Made by a program: the position numbers and the translations under genes. From contig JAKACK010000001.1 in the NCBI GenBank assembly GCA_021821445.1, positions 1 through 64,000 on the forward strand: 64,000 bases of DNA. Direction: 5' to 3'. Shown piece after piece: positions 34,350-43,262 of this stretch; position 1 is the first letter of the stretch; each line of letters opens with the position of its first letter. Under the pieces are notes generated by a model. It did not search any database. It saw nothing but the letters and a program-made list of their open reading frames with translations, and was not told where the DNA came from. This DNA is from Microcaldota archaeon. Its GTDB lineage: Archaea; Micrarchaeota; Micrarchaeia; Micrarchaeales; Micrarchaeaceae.

Positions 34350-35934
34350 AGATGAATTAGAGGCCCAAAATCAAGCAGATGTTATTTTTAATAAATTTAA
34401 AGAGCATTCAATAGCAGAATTCTTTAAAAAGAATAAACAGATGCTTGGATATTCAGGTATGGCACATTCAATGGTGACTATAGTACATGAGTACGTTACT
34501 AATAGTTTAGATGCATGTGAAGAAGCAGGTATTCTTCCAAACTTGTATGTAAAAATTAGTAATTATGGTAAAAATAAATATGTGATAGAAGTTGCAGATA
34601 ATGGTCCGGGAATACCAAAGAAATTTATAGGAAAAGCTTTAGCTACAATACTCGCTGGAACTAAATTTAGTAGTTATAAACAGCAACGTGGTCAACAAGG
34701 TATAGGTGCTGCTGGATGTACTCTATTTTCTAATATAACTGCTGGAAAACCAATACATGTGAAATCATCGACAGGAAAAGAAGCTTATGAATGTGATATA
34801 TCAATAAACATAATAACTAATGAACCAGAGATAACAAATTTATCTACACTCGATTTATCAACACCTAAAGGATTGACTGTAAGTGGTACATTTGGAGAGA
34901 TTATGTATGAAAAGGGTGAAAAGGGAGTATATGAGTATTTGAGGAGAACAGCTCTTACAAATCCACATGCTGAAATAACCTTTATAGATCCTTCAGATGA
35001 AAAAAGTATTTTTCCTAGAGCTATAAATGCGATTCCAAAAAAACCAAAAGAGGTAAAGCCGCATCCTTTAGGTTTATCAGTAAATGATTTAATAGAATTT
35101 TCACAATTATCCCAAAATAAAAACATATCAGGATTTTTACAATCTTCCTTTACTAGAATAAGTCCTAAAAAAATAGAGGAAATAAGATCAATGTGTGATG
35201 TTGATTTAGATAAACAACCTAAGGATTTGACATGGGATGATGCTGAAAAACTTATAGATGTATTTAAAAGGATTAATTGGGTTGCACCTGAATCCTCCTC
35301 TATAAGTACTATTGGAAAAAGTCAAATAAAGATAGCGGTAGAGAATATATTGAATCCAGATTATATAACGATAGTTGATAGAAAACCTAAAGTTTTCTAT
35401 GGTGGAATACCTTTCATAATAGAAGCAGCTATAGCAATTGGTGGTAATTCTGGCAAAAAAAATGATGAAATGGATTACGCAGGAAATGTTATGAGATTTG
35501 CAAATAAGGTGCCTCTTCTTTTTGATTCAGGTAGTTGTGCTATAACAGAAGCAGTAAAAAGCATATCTTGGAAACGTTATAGTATTGACATAGAAAAACA
35601 ACCAATAAGCATAATGGTGAATATGTCATCAATTTATATACCATATTCAGGAGTCGGAAAAGAGTCAATACAACAGGATTCAGATATTGTAAATGAGATC
35701 AAATCTGCACTTATGGATTGTGCTAGATCAATGATGCATTATATAAAAGGAAATGAAAGAGATAAAATAGAGCTCACTAAGTACAAAACAGTGATAAGAT
35801 ATGTTGATCATTTATCACAAGATTTAAGCGAAATAAGTGGGATGGACAAGGATATGATAAAAGATAAACTTGTAAAAAATATTCAAAAACATTATTATGG
35901 AAAAAGTAATGATGAAGAAAAATCGGTTAATTAA
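34342..35934 (+). CDS. top6B: DNA topoisomerase VI subunit B
   Basis: The ATPase subunit of the type IIB topoisomerase that relaxes and decatenates DNA. The GHKL fold shows VHEYVTNSLDACEEAG (Mg-binding Asn), EVADNGPGIPKKF and the lid QRGQQGIGAAGCTLF. The H2TH and transducer domains follow, with the switch lysine expected near IGKSQIKIAVE. The 530 residues match archaeal Top6B. GGAGGTGA precedes the ATG inside the KH gene. The partner top6A normally follows directly; here a minus-strand gene ends two bases after the stop, so subunit A must be elsewhere. Confidence 0.96.
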   Translation: MSEDELEAQNQADVIFNKFKEHSIAEFFKKNKQMLGYSGMAHSMVTIVHEYVTNSLDACEEAGILPNLYVKISNYGKNKYVIEVADNGPGIPKKFIGKALATILAGTKFSSYKQQRGQQGIGAAGCTLFSNITAGKPIHVKSSTGKEAYECDISINIITNEPEITNLSTLDLSTPKGLTVSGTFGEIMYEKGEKGVYEYLRRTALTNPHAEITFIDPSDEKSIFPRAINAIPKKPKEVKPHPLGLSVNDLIEFSQLSQNKNISGFLQSSFTRISPKKIEEIRSMCDVDLDKQPKDLTWDDAEKLIDVFKRINWVAPESSSISTIGKSQIKIAVENILNPDYITIVDRKPKVFYGGIPFIIEAAIAIGGNSGKKNDEMDYAGNVMRFANKVPLLFDSGSCAITEAVKSISWKRYSIDIEKQPISIMVNMSSIYIPYSGVGKESIQQDSDIVNEIKSALMDCARSMMHYIKGNERDKIELTKYKTVIRYVDHLSQDLSEISGMDKDMIKDKLVKNIQKHYYGKSNDEEKSVN

Positions 35935-35936
35935 TT

Positions 35937-38327
35937 TCATAATAACATATCATCTAAATGCTCAGTACTAATTAATTTTATTAGACCTGAATAAAGATAT
36001 ATTCTGAATAGATCCATATTTGCTGAAGCTGAATTGTACATTTTTTCTTTGAAATTATAGAGTTCTGTGTCATTTAAAAATACTATGTATGTCTTTGTAT
36101 CTACTGAAACAGGTAATGATTTGAATTTAGATGTTTCTGAATATATTATTATATAATCACGGCTATCTTTTGTAGCTATAACCATGTCTGCAGATTCATT
36201 TTTATCGAGATCTGTAAACGTTATCGCGTGTGTTACCATAAATATTCTCAACTTTTTAAATATCGCAAGATACTTGATATCGTGATTGCTTAATGCAATC
36301 CATGACTTTGGAGCATACATATCATCTATATTTATTACGTCCCCATGCTTTACCATTTCATTTAATATCATTTCAACATTGCTTAAAGTTAGATTTACTG
36401 CAATATTATTATAACGTATATAATTTGATATTGCATTTCTGAATTCTAATTCAGAAAGAGGCATATAATTCCAATGATAATATGTATTCAACTTATTAAA
36501 TACACTTAACAATTCTGACTCTTTTATTGTTATCTCGGGTTTTTTACTCTTAGGAAGATTTGATATATCCACATAAAATTCATCCTTATTAACTGGTTTT
36601 ACAAATACTACCAATATAAAAGCAAATAAAAATACTATTATGGCTTCTATATATTGGGAACTTATATGTAAGGTTGGAGGAACTACAACATTTGTATAAT
36701 CATGGTTATAAACGTACAGGTTAAAAGTTGAGGATTTTGTTAATTTAGGTGCAGATTTTGGTAAAATATATAAGACTGAACCATTTTTAATCGTACCATT
36801 TTGTTTATATTTTCCGTTAACATTTACACTGTAATTCATCCCTGATAATGGAACTCCATTAGATTTTACGCTAAATTTATAGGTATTATTTGAAAGTTCT
36901 ACCGAGTATAGATTAACAGTTATATTACTTATGGAAAATAGGGCAGATGCATATTCGAATTCATAATTGTTTTTTAATATAGCTATATATTGTCCAGGGG
37001 GAAGATTAAATTTGGCATTTTGTATAAGTGAAAAATTACCAGAAGCTTCAAAAGGTGTTAAATATATATCTTTATATCTAGTCATATTCATGTAGTAAAT
37101 TGTTAAATGAGGTATTATGTTGATTAGTTTAGATGAATTTGTAAATATTGTTATAGCTATAGGATTAGAAGTTCCAGGAATTATCTTACTTGGGATTCCT
37201 AAAGTACCTGAAATTTTATAATCTGGTTTAAATGTCATGTATTTATATATTGAATTATTTGTTAGGTTATAAGTTTTGTTTGTATAATAAATTACTCTTA
37301 CAGTGTAGTTATTTAATTTACTTATGAGTGAATAGTTGTAGGTTATTTTTGAACTGTTTAATAATACACCAAGACTCCCCGAGGCATTTTTTTGTATTCC
37401 TATATTGGTTTTGAAAGTGCCTGAAATATAATTTGGTACCCAATAAAGTTGTAGTATTGATTTTGATATGTCCGCAGCAGAATCATTTTGAGATGGCCAA
37501 GCTGAAAGATAATTAGAAAATGCTATAATAGCCCCATTATAAACTTTTTCGTAAGTTACAGGTCCATATGGTATACCATTATTAAATGAAAATGTTGAGT
37601 TCGTAAAATAAAATTCACCTTTTACGGGGCCTCTTGGACTTGTAGAAAGATAACTAGGCATATTTTTATCAGGCAAAATTATCCCGTTTAATCCAACTAA
37701 ATTTGAAAAGCTTTTTCCAATATAGATTATATTTGTACCTTTCATTAATATATATGAAAGTATAGATGTATTTGATTCATTATATTTCAAAGCTAAAGCA
37801 GGATTCTCTTCTGATAAATTATAAGTATTCATTATATTATAAGGTAATAATCCATTAGGTATTATTAGTATAGAATTATTTGATATGTTTGTAATGTTTG
37901 AAATTGATACTATAGATATTTGAGAAGAATTTTTTATCACATTGTAGTTTATCAAATCTTTTTCTATATCTGAAATTTCTGCAGCCATATTTCCGCAATT
38001 TATACATTCATCAGTTGTATTCATTATATAGATAGTTTTATAGCTTGGAGGAGGTTCTTCTAATAGTGACTCGTTTACAAATATTGAGCTTACATTGGAA
38101 CCTTTATAATCAAATAATGTGAAAGGAATAATATATTTTCCATCATTTGAGAATAATAAATTTTGACCAACCAAATATAGACTTTCACTTGGTTTTATAT
38201 ATTTTAAATGAATTGGTGTTACAGTAGGTATTTTTGAAATAAGGCTAGATATATAGATAAAAGTAGCAGCTATAACTGCAATAATTACTACTGCTATGAT
38301 AATTACCATAATAAATTTTTTATTCAT
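35937..38327 (-). CDS. Large extracytoplasmic membrane protein, last gene of the secretion-like cluster
   Basis: A 796-residue protein. A signal-anchor helix at about 5-30 (FIMVIIIAVVIIAVIAATFIYIS) is followed by about 540 residues of outer, beta-rich domain with many NxS/T sequons and a CxxC (DECINCGNM). A second helix (YIEAIIVFLFAFILVVFV) at about 560 follows, then about 215 cytoplasmic residues with a winged-helix-like part (LSNVEMILNEMVKHGDVINID) and an alpha/beta part (VIATKDSRDYIIIYSET). This is a transmembrane layout able to link an outer domain to the inside. I recognise no family. It ends the minus-strand cluster and begins seven bases after a 45-codon gene. Confidence 0.6.
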   Translation of the reverse strand: MNKKFIMVIIIAVVIIAVIAATFIYISSLISKIPTVTPIHLKYIKPSESLYLVGQNLLFSNDGKYIIPFTLFDYKGSNVSSIFVNESLLEEPPPSYKTIYIMNTTDECINCGNMAAEISDIEKDLINYNVIKNSSQISIVSISNITNISNNSILIIPNGLLPYNIMNTYNLSEENPALALKYNESNTSILSYILMKGTNIIYIGKSFSNLVGLNGIILPDKNMPSYLSTSPRGPVKGEFYFTNSTFSFNNGIPYGPVTYEKVYNGAIIAFSNYLSAWPSQNDSAADISKSILQLYWVPNYISGTFKTNIGIQKNASGSLGVLLNSSKITYNYSLISKLNNYTVRVIYYTNKTYNLTNNSIYKYMTFKPDYKISGTLGIPSKIIPGTSNPIAITIFTNSSKLINIIPHLTIYYMNMTRYKDIYLTPFEASGNFSLIQNAKFNLPPGQYIAILKNNYEFEYASALFSISNITVNLYSVELSNNTYKFSVKSNGVPLSGMNYSVNVNGKYKQNGTIKNGSVLYILPKSAPKLTKSSTFNLYVYNHDYTNVVVPPTLHISSQYIEAIIVFLFAFILVVFVKPVNKDEFYVDISNLPKSKKPEITIKESELLSVFNKLNTYYHWNYMPLSELEFRNAISNYIRYNNIAVNLTLSNVEMILNEMVKHGDVINIDDMYAPKSWIALSNHDIKYLAIFKKLRIFMVTHAITFTDLDKNESADMVIATKDSRDYIIIYSETSKFKSLPVSVDTKTYIVFLNDTELYNFKEKMYNSASANMDLFRIYLYSGLIKLISTEHLDDMLL

Positions 38328-38334
38328 TTAAATA

Positions 38335-38472
38335 TCACTCATCTTTATCCTTCTTAGTCAGCAATTTCATAAATAATTTAGTTATAGGATTTTCACCTTT
38401 AGATAATCTTTTCACTATATGGTATACTCTAACATATTTTAAACGTTGATTTATTTTTACATTATATATCAT
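38335..38472 (-). CDS. Small basic protein (45 aa) in the cluster
   Basis: Below the ORF track cutoff. ATG at 38472 gives a 45-residue basic product that starts MIYNVKINQRLKYVRVYHIV and ends LLTKKDKDE. An AAGGGA ribosome site lies within the end of the upstream gene, one base separates that stop from this ATG, and its own TGA lies seven bases before the next ATG. Position and coupling suggest a real gene. There is no transmembrane helix; function unknown. Confidence 0.5.
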   Translation of the reverse strand: MIYNVKINQRLKYVRVYHIVKRLSKGENPITKLFMKLLTKKDKDE

Positions 38473-38473
38473 T

Positions 38474-39202
38474 TTATCCCTTCAATTGCAAATACCCTTC
38501 ACTAACCATTTTATTCAATATCTGCTCTACTCTTGATAAAGGAATATGATAATTATTTGAGAAGGCATCTAAATCTATAGTTTCGCTATGTCCATCTATC
38601 CAATCTTCTATCATTACCATTAATGACTGATCAGAATACTTTTGTAATTCATCTAAATCTGCTTTTAGCTTTTTATTTTCATTAGATAATTCAACAGCGT
38701 TAGAGGTAAGTTCTCTGTTTGATTTTTGGAGTTCTACATTTAAACGCCTTATTTCTCTATATTCTCCGAATAATGAATCGTAATTATTGAAAAGGGAGCT
38801 ATAACTTTGAGTCATTGAAGAAAGTACATCATCAAGTGAAGAATTTATATATGAGTACAATTTACGTTGATCGACAGCATAAATATCACTAACCAATGAT
38901 AGTATCTCTAATAGGGTTCTTATAACGTAAAGTTTTCTCATTTTTTTACTAGCGTCCATAGGTATTGTGTAATTCATAGATAATGAATTTTGTTTAAAAG
39001 TTATAACTATAAAAAGGAAAGGGTTCTTTTGCATATCCCAACTTTCTACAGATATTAAAACCAATGAATCAGTTTCTTGTTTTATCATAAAAGTTTTTAT
39101 TTGAGAAAACCTTTTTATCATTTCATCAAATGTGCTTACTAATCTGCTATTTAATAAGAATTCGTTAACTTCAGGTTTAATAATACCTATAGATTCTGCC
39201 AT
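38474..39202 (-). CDS. Coiled-coil protein with C-terminal winged helix
   Basis: A 242-residue cytoplasmic protein. The N-terminal half (about 1-120) is an alpha/beta domain (TDSLVLISVESWDMQKNPFLFIVITF). A coiled coil (about 140-190: YREIRRLNVELQKSNRELTS) and a small winged-helix-like end (IDLDAFSNNYHIPLSRVEQILNKM) follow. It may be an adaptor between the ATPase and other parts of the cluster, or a regulator; neither is shown. The cytoplasmic end of the 796-residue protein downstream contains a similar NKMVxxG helix (LNEMVKHG against LNKMVSEG), hinting at related winged-helix modules. Confidence 0.55.
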   Translation of the reverse strand: MAESIGIIKPEVNEFLLNSRLVSTFDEMIKRFSQIKTFMIKQETDSLVLISVESWDMQKNPFLFIVITFKQNSLSMNYTIPMDASKKMRKLYVIRTLLEILSLVSDIYAVDQRKLYSYINSSLDDVLSSMTQSYSSLFNNYDSLFGEYREIRRLNVELQKSNRELTSNAVELSNENKKLKADLDELQKYSDQSLMVMIEDWIDGHSETIDLDAFSNNYHIPLSRVEQILNKMVSEGYLQLKG

Positions 39203-39253
39203 TAAGCCACCATATAATTAAATATATACAAGCAAATGTTATTTAATAATTCA

Positions 39254-39667
39254 TTATTCTCCATTTTTATCTCTCTCCTTTATCATTTTTATAAACTTTT
39301 TTGGTATTTCTACTGCGGGCATATATGAAAATAATGAGAATACATAAAGTATCAATACCATTAATATTCCAAATCCAATAGATGGTAAAGAACCTCTAGA
39401 AACAAAGATTAACATCATTGCAAATAATATCCCTATTATCAAATAGAATATTTGCCTCTTAACATACTTATTTCTCTCTTTTTGATACTTTAGATAGCAT
39501 TCTTTGCACACTACTAAATGATACCCTTTTTCATTTTTTGTTATATTATGTTTAAACCATCTTATAGAGTTTAGTACAAAGTCATCTTTAACAGCAAGTC
39601 CAGGTTTTGCCTTTCCACATATTATACATCGATTATTTGATATATCTAATTTTTTAGCTTTTTTCAT
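39254..39667 (-). CDS. Zinc-ribbon membrane protein
   Basis: I start at ATG 39667, where GGTGA lies upstream; the ORF opens at TTG 39691. The product has 137 residues: an N-terminal zinc motif CIICGKAKPG paired with a second knuckle (VVCKECYLKYQKE) about 40 residues later, then two helices (IFYLIIGILFAMMLIFV and IGFGILMVLILYVFSLF), and a basic end. The zinc part would be cytoplasmic. It overlaps the 110-codon gene before it by 14 bases, so it belongs to the operon. Family not recognised. Confidence 0.6.
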   Translation of the reverse strand: MKKAKKLDISNNRCIICGKAKPGLAVKDDFVLNSIRWFKHNITKNEKGYHLVVCKECYLKYQKERNKYVKRQIFYLIIGILFAMMLIFVSRGSLPSIGFGILMVLILYVFSLFSYMPAVEIPKKFIKMIKERDKNGE

Positions 39668-39986
39668 TTGAACTTTCACCAGAAAAATCAATTGTTGCTT
39701 CGAATATTCTTCCAGGTTCTACTGAGAGTTTACTTTCATCTTCATCATTCATTAATCTACTTATAACTACGTCATCCATACCTAATCTCCTGAGTACGTT
39801 TATTATATCAGAATTTGATACTCCAGATTTTTCCATTAGTGATATGAAAGCAATCGCATTTATATGACGGTGCGATTTTTCCAAATCTCCAAAAAATCTT
39901 GCAATTGTATTTTCACTTATACTGTAATTTATCAGAAGCTTTCTAAGCTCTACTTTTGTTATTGAAAAAGAATTCTTTTCAGCCAT
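39654..39986 (-). CDS. Stand-alone copy of the cluster ATPase C-terminal domain
   Basis: A 110-residue soluble protein. Residues about 12-78 (LRKLLINYSISENTIARFF, then VSNSDIINVLRRLGMDDVVI) align along their whole length with the last 75 residues of the adjacent ATPase (LKNKLINYNVSGDSINTIF, LSINDIVSLLKSMSIEDILI). The repeat is helical. It overlaps the ATPase stop by eight bases. It could bind the same partner as the ATPase tail and so regulate or adapt the motor. The acidic C-terminal tail is unrelated. Confidence 0.65.
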   Translation of the reverse strand: MAEKNSFSITKVELRKLLINYSISENTIARFFGDLEKSHRHINAIAFISLMEKSGVSNSDIINVLRRLGMDDVVISRLMNDEDESKLSVEPGRIFEATIDFSGESSNEKS

Positions 39987-41496
39987 TCTTTACACCTGAA
40001 GTAGATATTATCCTGGTTATAAGTATATCTTCTATACTCATACTTTTAAGTAAAGATACTATATCATTGATACTTAAATTGTTAGCATATAATAACTTTA
40101 CGAAATCTGACATATTCATAGATCTATTCTGGCTATTTAGTTTTGTAAATATTGTGTTTATACTATCTCCGCTTACATTGTAATTTATAAGCTTATTCTT
40201 CAATTCATCCGCTTCAAATTGATAATCCTTTGGAAGTATATTTGCGGATACTTCTGCCTGTGTTAATATATCTGATAGACTTATAGTGTATATGTAAAGT
40301 GGTTCTTCCCCTTTTATTTTATCTAATACAAATACTTCCGGAAACTTCATAGAAGTTGTAAATGACATATCTACAGCTGCCTGCCCTACTCCAAAATTAC
40401 TTATTTCAGATCTTATAAATGAAGAGAAATTCAAAGATCCTTGTATATAATCTAAGAACTTTTCGAATTTTATTCTTAAAATAAAATTGGTACCAACGTT
40501 TGAATATATTGCTTCGTTTATATCTGTAGGATTTTGAGTAGCTACAAGAAGACCGAATTGATATTTTCTACCCTCCCTAACTATTGTTATGGCGTCACTT
40601 CTGTCATCACTAGCAACTTTCCAAGCTTCATCAAGAACAACAAATGTCTTTATACCCTTAGTCTCTGAAAACCCTTCAAATCTCATCTTTTCTTTTAAAG
40701 TTTGTAAAATGAATAAGGTAGCAAGTGCTCTAAATGTATCGTCAGATAATCCTGAAAGATCTATATCAACCATACCAGAAGTTGCAAGTTTTGAAATATT
40801 TAGAGTACTTTTTCTTGAAAAGAAATCTTCACCAGGTCTAGCAAACTGCCTTAATCTGTATATAGCATTTTCTAATTCCGCAGGGTATTCATACCCTCCA
40901 GATTGCAACTGCTCTTGTAATAGAGCTATAACATCTTTTAATGTTGGAGCATCTTTATTTTCAGGAGGTCTTTCTGCGATATTAAAACCGAAATTCGCGT
41001 ATGACTGCTCCAATGCTTCTTCAGTAAGTCTTCTTTGCTCAGGATAAGATGATATATCAGTTAAAATCTCAAAAGCACCTATGATCTGCTTTACCCTATC
41101 TAAAGGTTTCATGCCTGCAAGATCAAGTATGTTCAAATAGTCTCCCTTACCTAAAGAAATTATAGTTCCCCCACTTTGTTTTACCCATGATTTATATTCT
41201 GAAGCCCAATCTATTATAACTGCATTTGTATCCCATATGTAGTTTGCTCTTATTAAGAAAGTTTTTACAAAATAGCTTTTTCCTGCTCCTGTTATACCAA
41301 CTACTGCAATATGAGGGTTAGTCACATTATCGAAATTCCAAGCGAATGGTATTTTAAATATTTTAGTATTACCTATATAAATTGAATTTAAGGGATCATT
41401 TAGAAGTATACTTGAAGGAGGTTCTGGAGGTCTAGATAAAAAGGACCTTTTTGAAATCTCATTACTCATCACATGCTGCATCTTAACGATTGTCAT
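39979..41496 (-). CDS. VirB4/HerA-type secretion ATPase
   Basis: A 505-residue motor. Walker A GITGAGKS lies at about 67-74, following the DNVTNPHIAVVG entry typical of VirB4/TraC/HerA ATPases. WASEYKSWVKQSGGTII, RRLTEEALEQSY, Walker B FVVLDEAWK (about 285) and the sensor QNPTDINEAIYSNVGTNFILR fit VirB4. The long N-terminal domain of VirB4 is absent; the two membrane proteins directly upstream may supply it. The C-terminal 75 residues form a helical domain that recurs as the next gene. In Ced/Ted-type archaeal DNA import the ATPase CedB is a HerA/VirB4 relative. It probably energises pilus assembly or substrate transfer at the membrane. Confidence 0.88.
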   Translation of the reverse strand: MTIVKMQHVMSNEISKRSFLSRPPEPPSSILLNDPLNSIYIGNTKIFKIPFAWNFDNVTNPHIAVVGITGAGKSYFVKTFLIRANYIWDTNAVIIDWASEYKSWVKQSGGTIISLGKGDYLNILDLAGMKPLDRVKQIIGAFEILTDISSYPEQRRLTEEALEQSYANFGFNIAERPPENKDAPTLKDVIALLQEQLQSGGYEYPAELENAIYRLRQFARPGEDFFSRKSTLNISKLATSGMVDIDLSGLSDDTFRALATLFILQTLKEKMRFEGFSETKGIKTFVVLDEAWKVASDDRSDAITIVREGRKYQFGLLVATQNPTDINEAIYSNVGTNFILRIKFEKFLDYIQGSLNFSSFIRSEISNFGVGQAAVDMSFTTSMKFPEVFVLDKIKGEEPLYIYTISLSDILTQAEVSANILPKDYQFEADELKNKLINYNVSGDSINTIFTKLNSQNRSMNMSDFVKLLYANNLSINDIVSLLKSMSIEDILITRIISTSGVKNG

Positions 41497-41543
41497 TATA
41501 TCCCATATTACACTTTTTAATATAAATATTTAAGATTTATTCA

Positions 41544-42377
41544 TTATTGCTGTTGATCGAATAAATCTGAAGCATCCTTTATAGTTAACGGTAATGAAAA
41601 GTTAAATTTGAACATTTCATATAATTCTCTACCTACTATTCTCTTTAATTCAACATCAAATGAGCTAAATGCAATTTGTATTGATGAAATTTGAGAGGAT
41701 AATTTATCGAGAGCTTCTTGTTCACTTATACCTACTGATGTGGTCTCTATGTACATTATCGTAGCTATGGGTTTTTCCCCTTTTGATATTGTATCAATTT
41801 TTGACTGTAATATTCTTATCTGCCTTTGTATATTGGTTATTACTGTTTCATTTGAATTTCCTTGAAGTGCTTTTGAAAGTTGGTATTCTTGATAAGACCT
41901 TTTTCCTTCAAGTTCATCCCTTGTTGATTGCGTATTTAAACCTATTGAAAATACATGAAATTTAAATGGAAAACCAAGACTTTTTACTATGTTCTCCCAT
42001 AACTCTGGTGATTGTGCCATTCTCTCTTCATCATCTTCAGGTGGGTTTTCGTTTTTAAATGTATAGGGAAATAGATTGGCAGTTACATAGCCAGTTGCGT
42101 AATATAAGCTATTTACATTTTTTATTATAGCATCTTGCTTTTTATTTATCATATAATTATTTGCGGGTTTTATTGTTATTCCTAAAATTGAAGTTAGCCC
42201 TGTAAATAATACATAATCAATTTGACTCATAACTCCTATTATAAGTGCGGTTATAAACATGAATAGAAGTGCAAGATCGTAATATATCCCTTTAGCAATA
42301 CTACCTAATAATGCAAAAGAGATTAATAATATTACTAATGTAAGTGCTAAATATATAAGAGTAGTATCATCCATCAT
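41544..42377 (-). CDS. Membrane protein resembling a VirB4 N-terminal module (copy 2)
   Basis: A 277-residue protein. Two or three helices occupy residues 5-75 (LIYLALTLVILLISFALLG, LALLFMFITALIIGVM). A cytoplasmic domain follows (YATGYVTANLFPYTFKNE, ELWENIVKSLGFPFKFHVFSIG, helical ELEGKRSYQEYQLSKALQG, then ATIMYIETTSVGISEQEALDKL). The pattern resembles the substrate-like N-terminal domain of VirB4/TrbE, fused in some systems to VirB3 helices. It shares layout with the preceding gene at 42374, with which it overlaps by four bases. Upstream of the ATPase by 47 bp. Assignment is by layout and weak similarity only. Confidence 0.55.
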   Translation of the reverse strand: MMDDTTLIYLALTLVILLISFALLGSIAKGIYYDLALLFMFITALIIGVMSQIDYVLFTGLTSILGITIKPANNYMINKKQDAIIKNVNSLYYATGYVTANLFPYTFKNENPPEDDEERMAQSPELWENIVKSLGFPFKFHVFSIGLNTQSTRDELEGKRSYQEYQLSKALQGNSNETVITNIQRQIRILQSKIDTISKGEKPIATIMYIETTSVGISEQEALDKLSSQISSIQIAFSSFDVELKRIVGRELYEMFKFNFSLPLTIKDASDLFDQQQ

Positions 42378-43204
42378 ATCACTTTACTTTCTAAATCTTT
42401 ATTCATCTGTGCGGTCATTGTTGTGTATGGAATTAAATATTCGGGTTCTACGAATTTTAATAACTCGTTTCCAGTAATTACACTTATAGGTACTCCGAAT
42501 ATAGTACTTAAACCGGATATTAATTCTCTTGCTTTTTGCTGTGCTTCTGCCACAGCTTCATATTCTTTGAAACCCATTGCGGATATTGTTACATAGGATA
42601 TCTCTTCGTATGAGGTAACTTTTGTCATACTGTCTAGTAGATTACGCAGCATTGCAGATTTCCCCTTATAATGATCTAATCTTGATTTATCAGGATTTTT
42701 ATTTAAGTTTATTTGAGCAATTTCATTTTCAGCTTGGGCTATCGCATCTTTAAGTTCTAATATATATTCATCTTTATTCATTATTAATACTTCAGTTGTA
42801 AATCTTGCAGGATCTTTTGTTATTCCTATAGCTCTACTAACTTTTTCAGAAAACTCTAATTTATGCTCATCATCCATTTCAGTTGATGATACATATATGG
42901 GTATAAGTATGTAAACAGTTGCTATAAATTTGTCATTTACTTTTTTCAATATACAATCTGCAGAAGCTGAAAGCCAATATGCGTCTTCATTACTTAAAAT
43001 TATATTTTTACTATGGGATTTAAAGATTGGACCAACTAAGTAGGAGTAATATCTGGAACTAAAAGCAAATATATCAAATATAAGCGCTATTAAAAATATA
43101 ATGAACTTTAATATGTATCCATAACTGATAGGTAAAATTACTGCTAAAAGTATAAGAAATAATGATATTGCATAGTCTATGCCAAAAATCATGTTTTTAT
43201 TCAA
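42374..43204 (-). CDS. Membrane protein resembling a VirB4 N-terminal module (copy 1)
   Basis: A 276-residue protein with helices at about 8-50 (AISLFLILLAVILPISYGY, FIIFLIALIFDIFAF). A cytoplasmic alpha/beta domain with a long helical hairpin follows (DEYILELKDAIAQAENEIAQ, KSAMLRNLLDSMTKVTSYEEISYVTISAMG). The order (helices, strand domain, paired long helices, strand, helix AVAEAQQKARELISGLSTIFG) is the same as in the gene at 41544, suggesting a diverged paralogous pair. Together they could replace the missing N-terminal part of the ATPase. The two genes are coupled by a four-base overlap. Confidence 0.55.
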   Translation of the reverse strand: MNKNMIFGIDYAISLFLILLAVILPISYGYILKFIIFLIALIFDIFAFSSRYYSYLVGPIFKSHSKNIILSNEDAYWLSASADCILKKVNDKFIATVYILIPIYVSSTEMDDEHKLEFSEKVSRAIGITKDPARFTTEVLIMNKDEYILELKDAIAQAENEIAQINLNKNPDKSRLDHYKGKSAMLRNLLDSMTKVTSYEEISYVTISAMGFKEYEAVAEAQQKARELISGLSTIFGVPISVITGNELLKFVEPEYLIPYTTMTAQMNKDLESKVI

Positions 43205-43262
43205 ATGTATTACCTTATTATAGTTATTTTAAAAGATTAATAATTTAAGTGTTATTATTAAA

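Noticed and set aside
40589-41047. 152-codon plus-strand ORF opposite the ATPase gene
   Set aside because: It is an antisense shadow of a clearly conserved ATPase; composition follows the opposite strand.
39979-41496. HerA helicase of the HerA-NurA DNA repair pair
   Set aside because: No nurA, mre11 or rad50 gene is adjacent; the RRLTEEALEQSY and QNPTDINEAIYSN regions and the membrane-gene context favour VirB4-type secretion.
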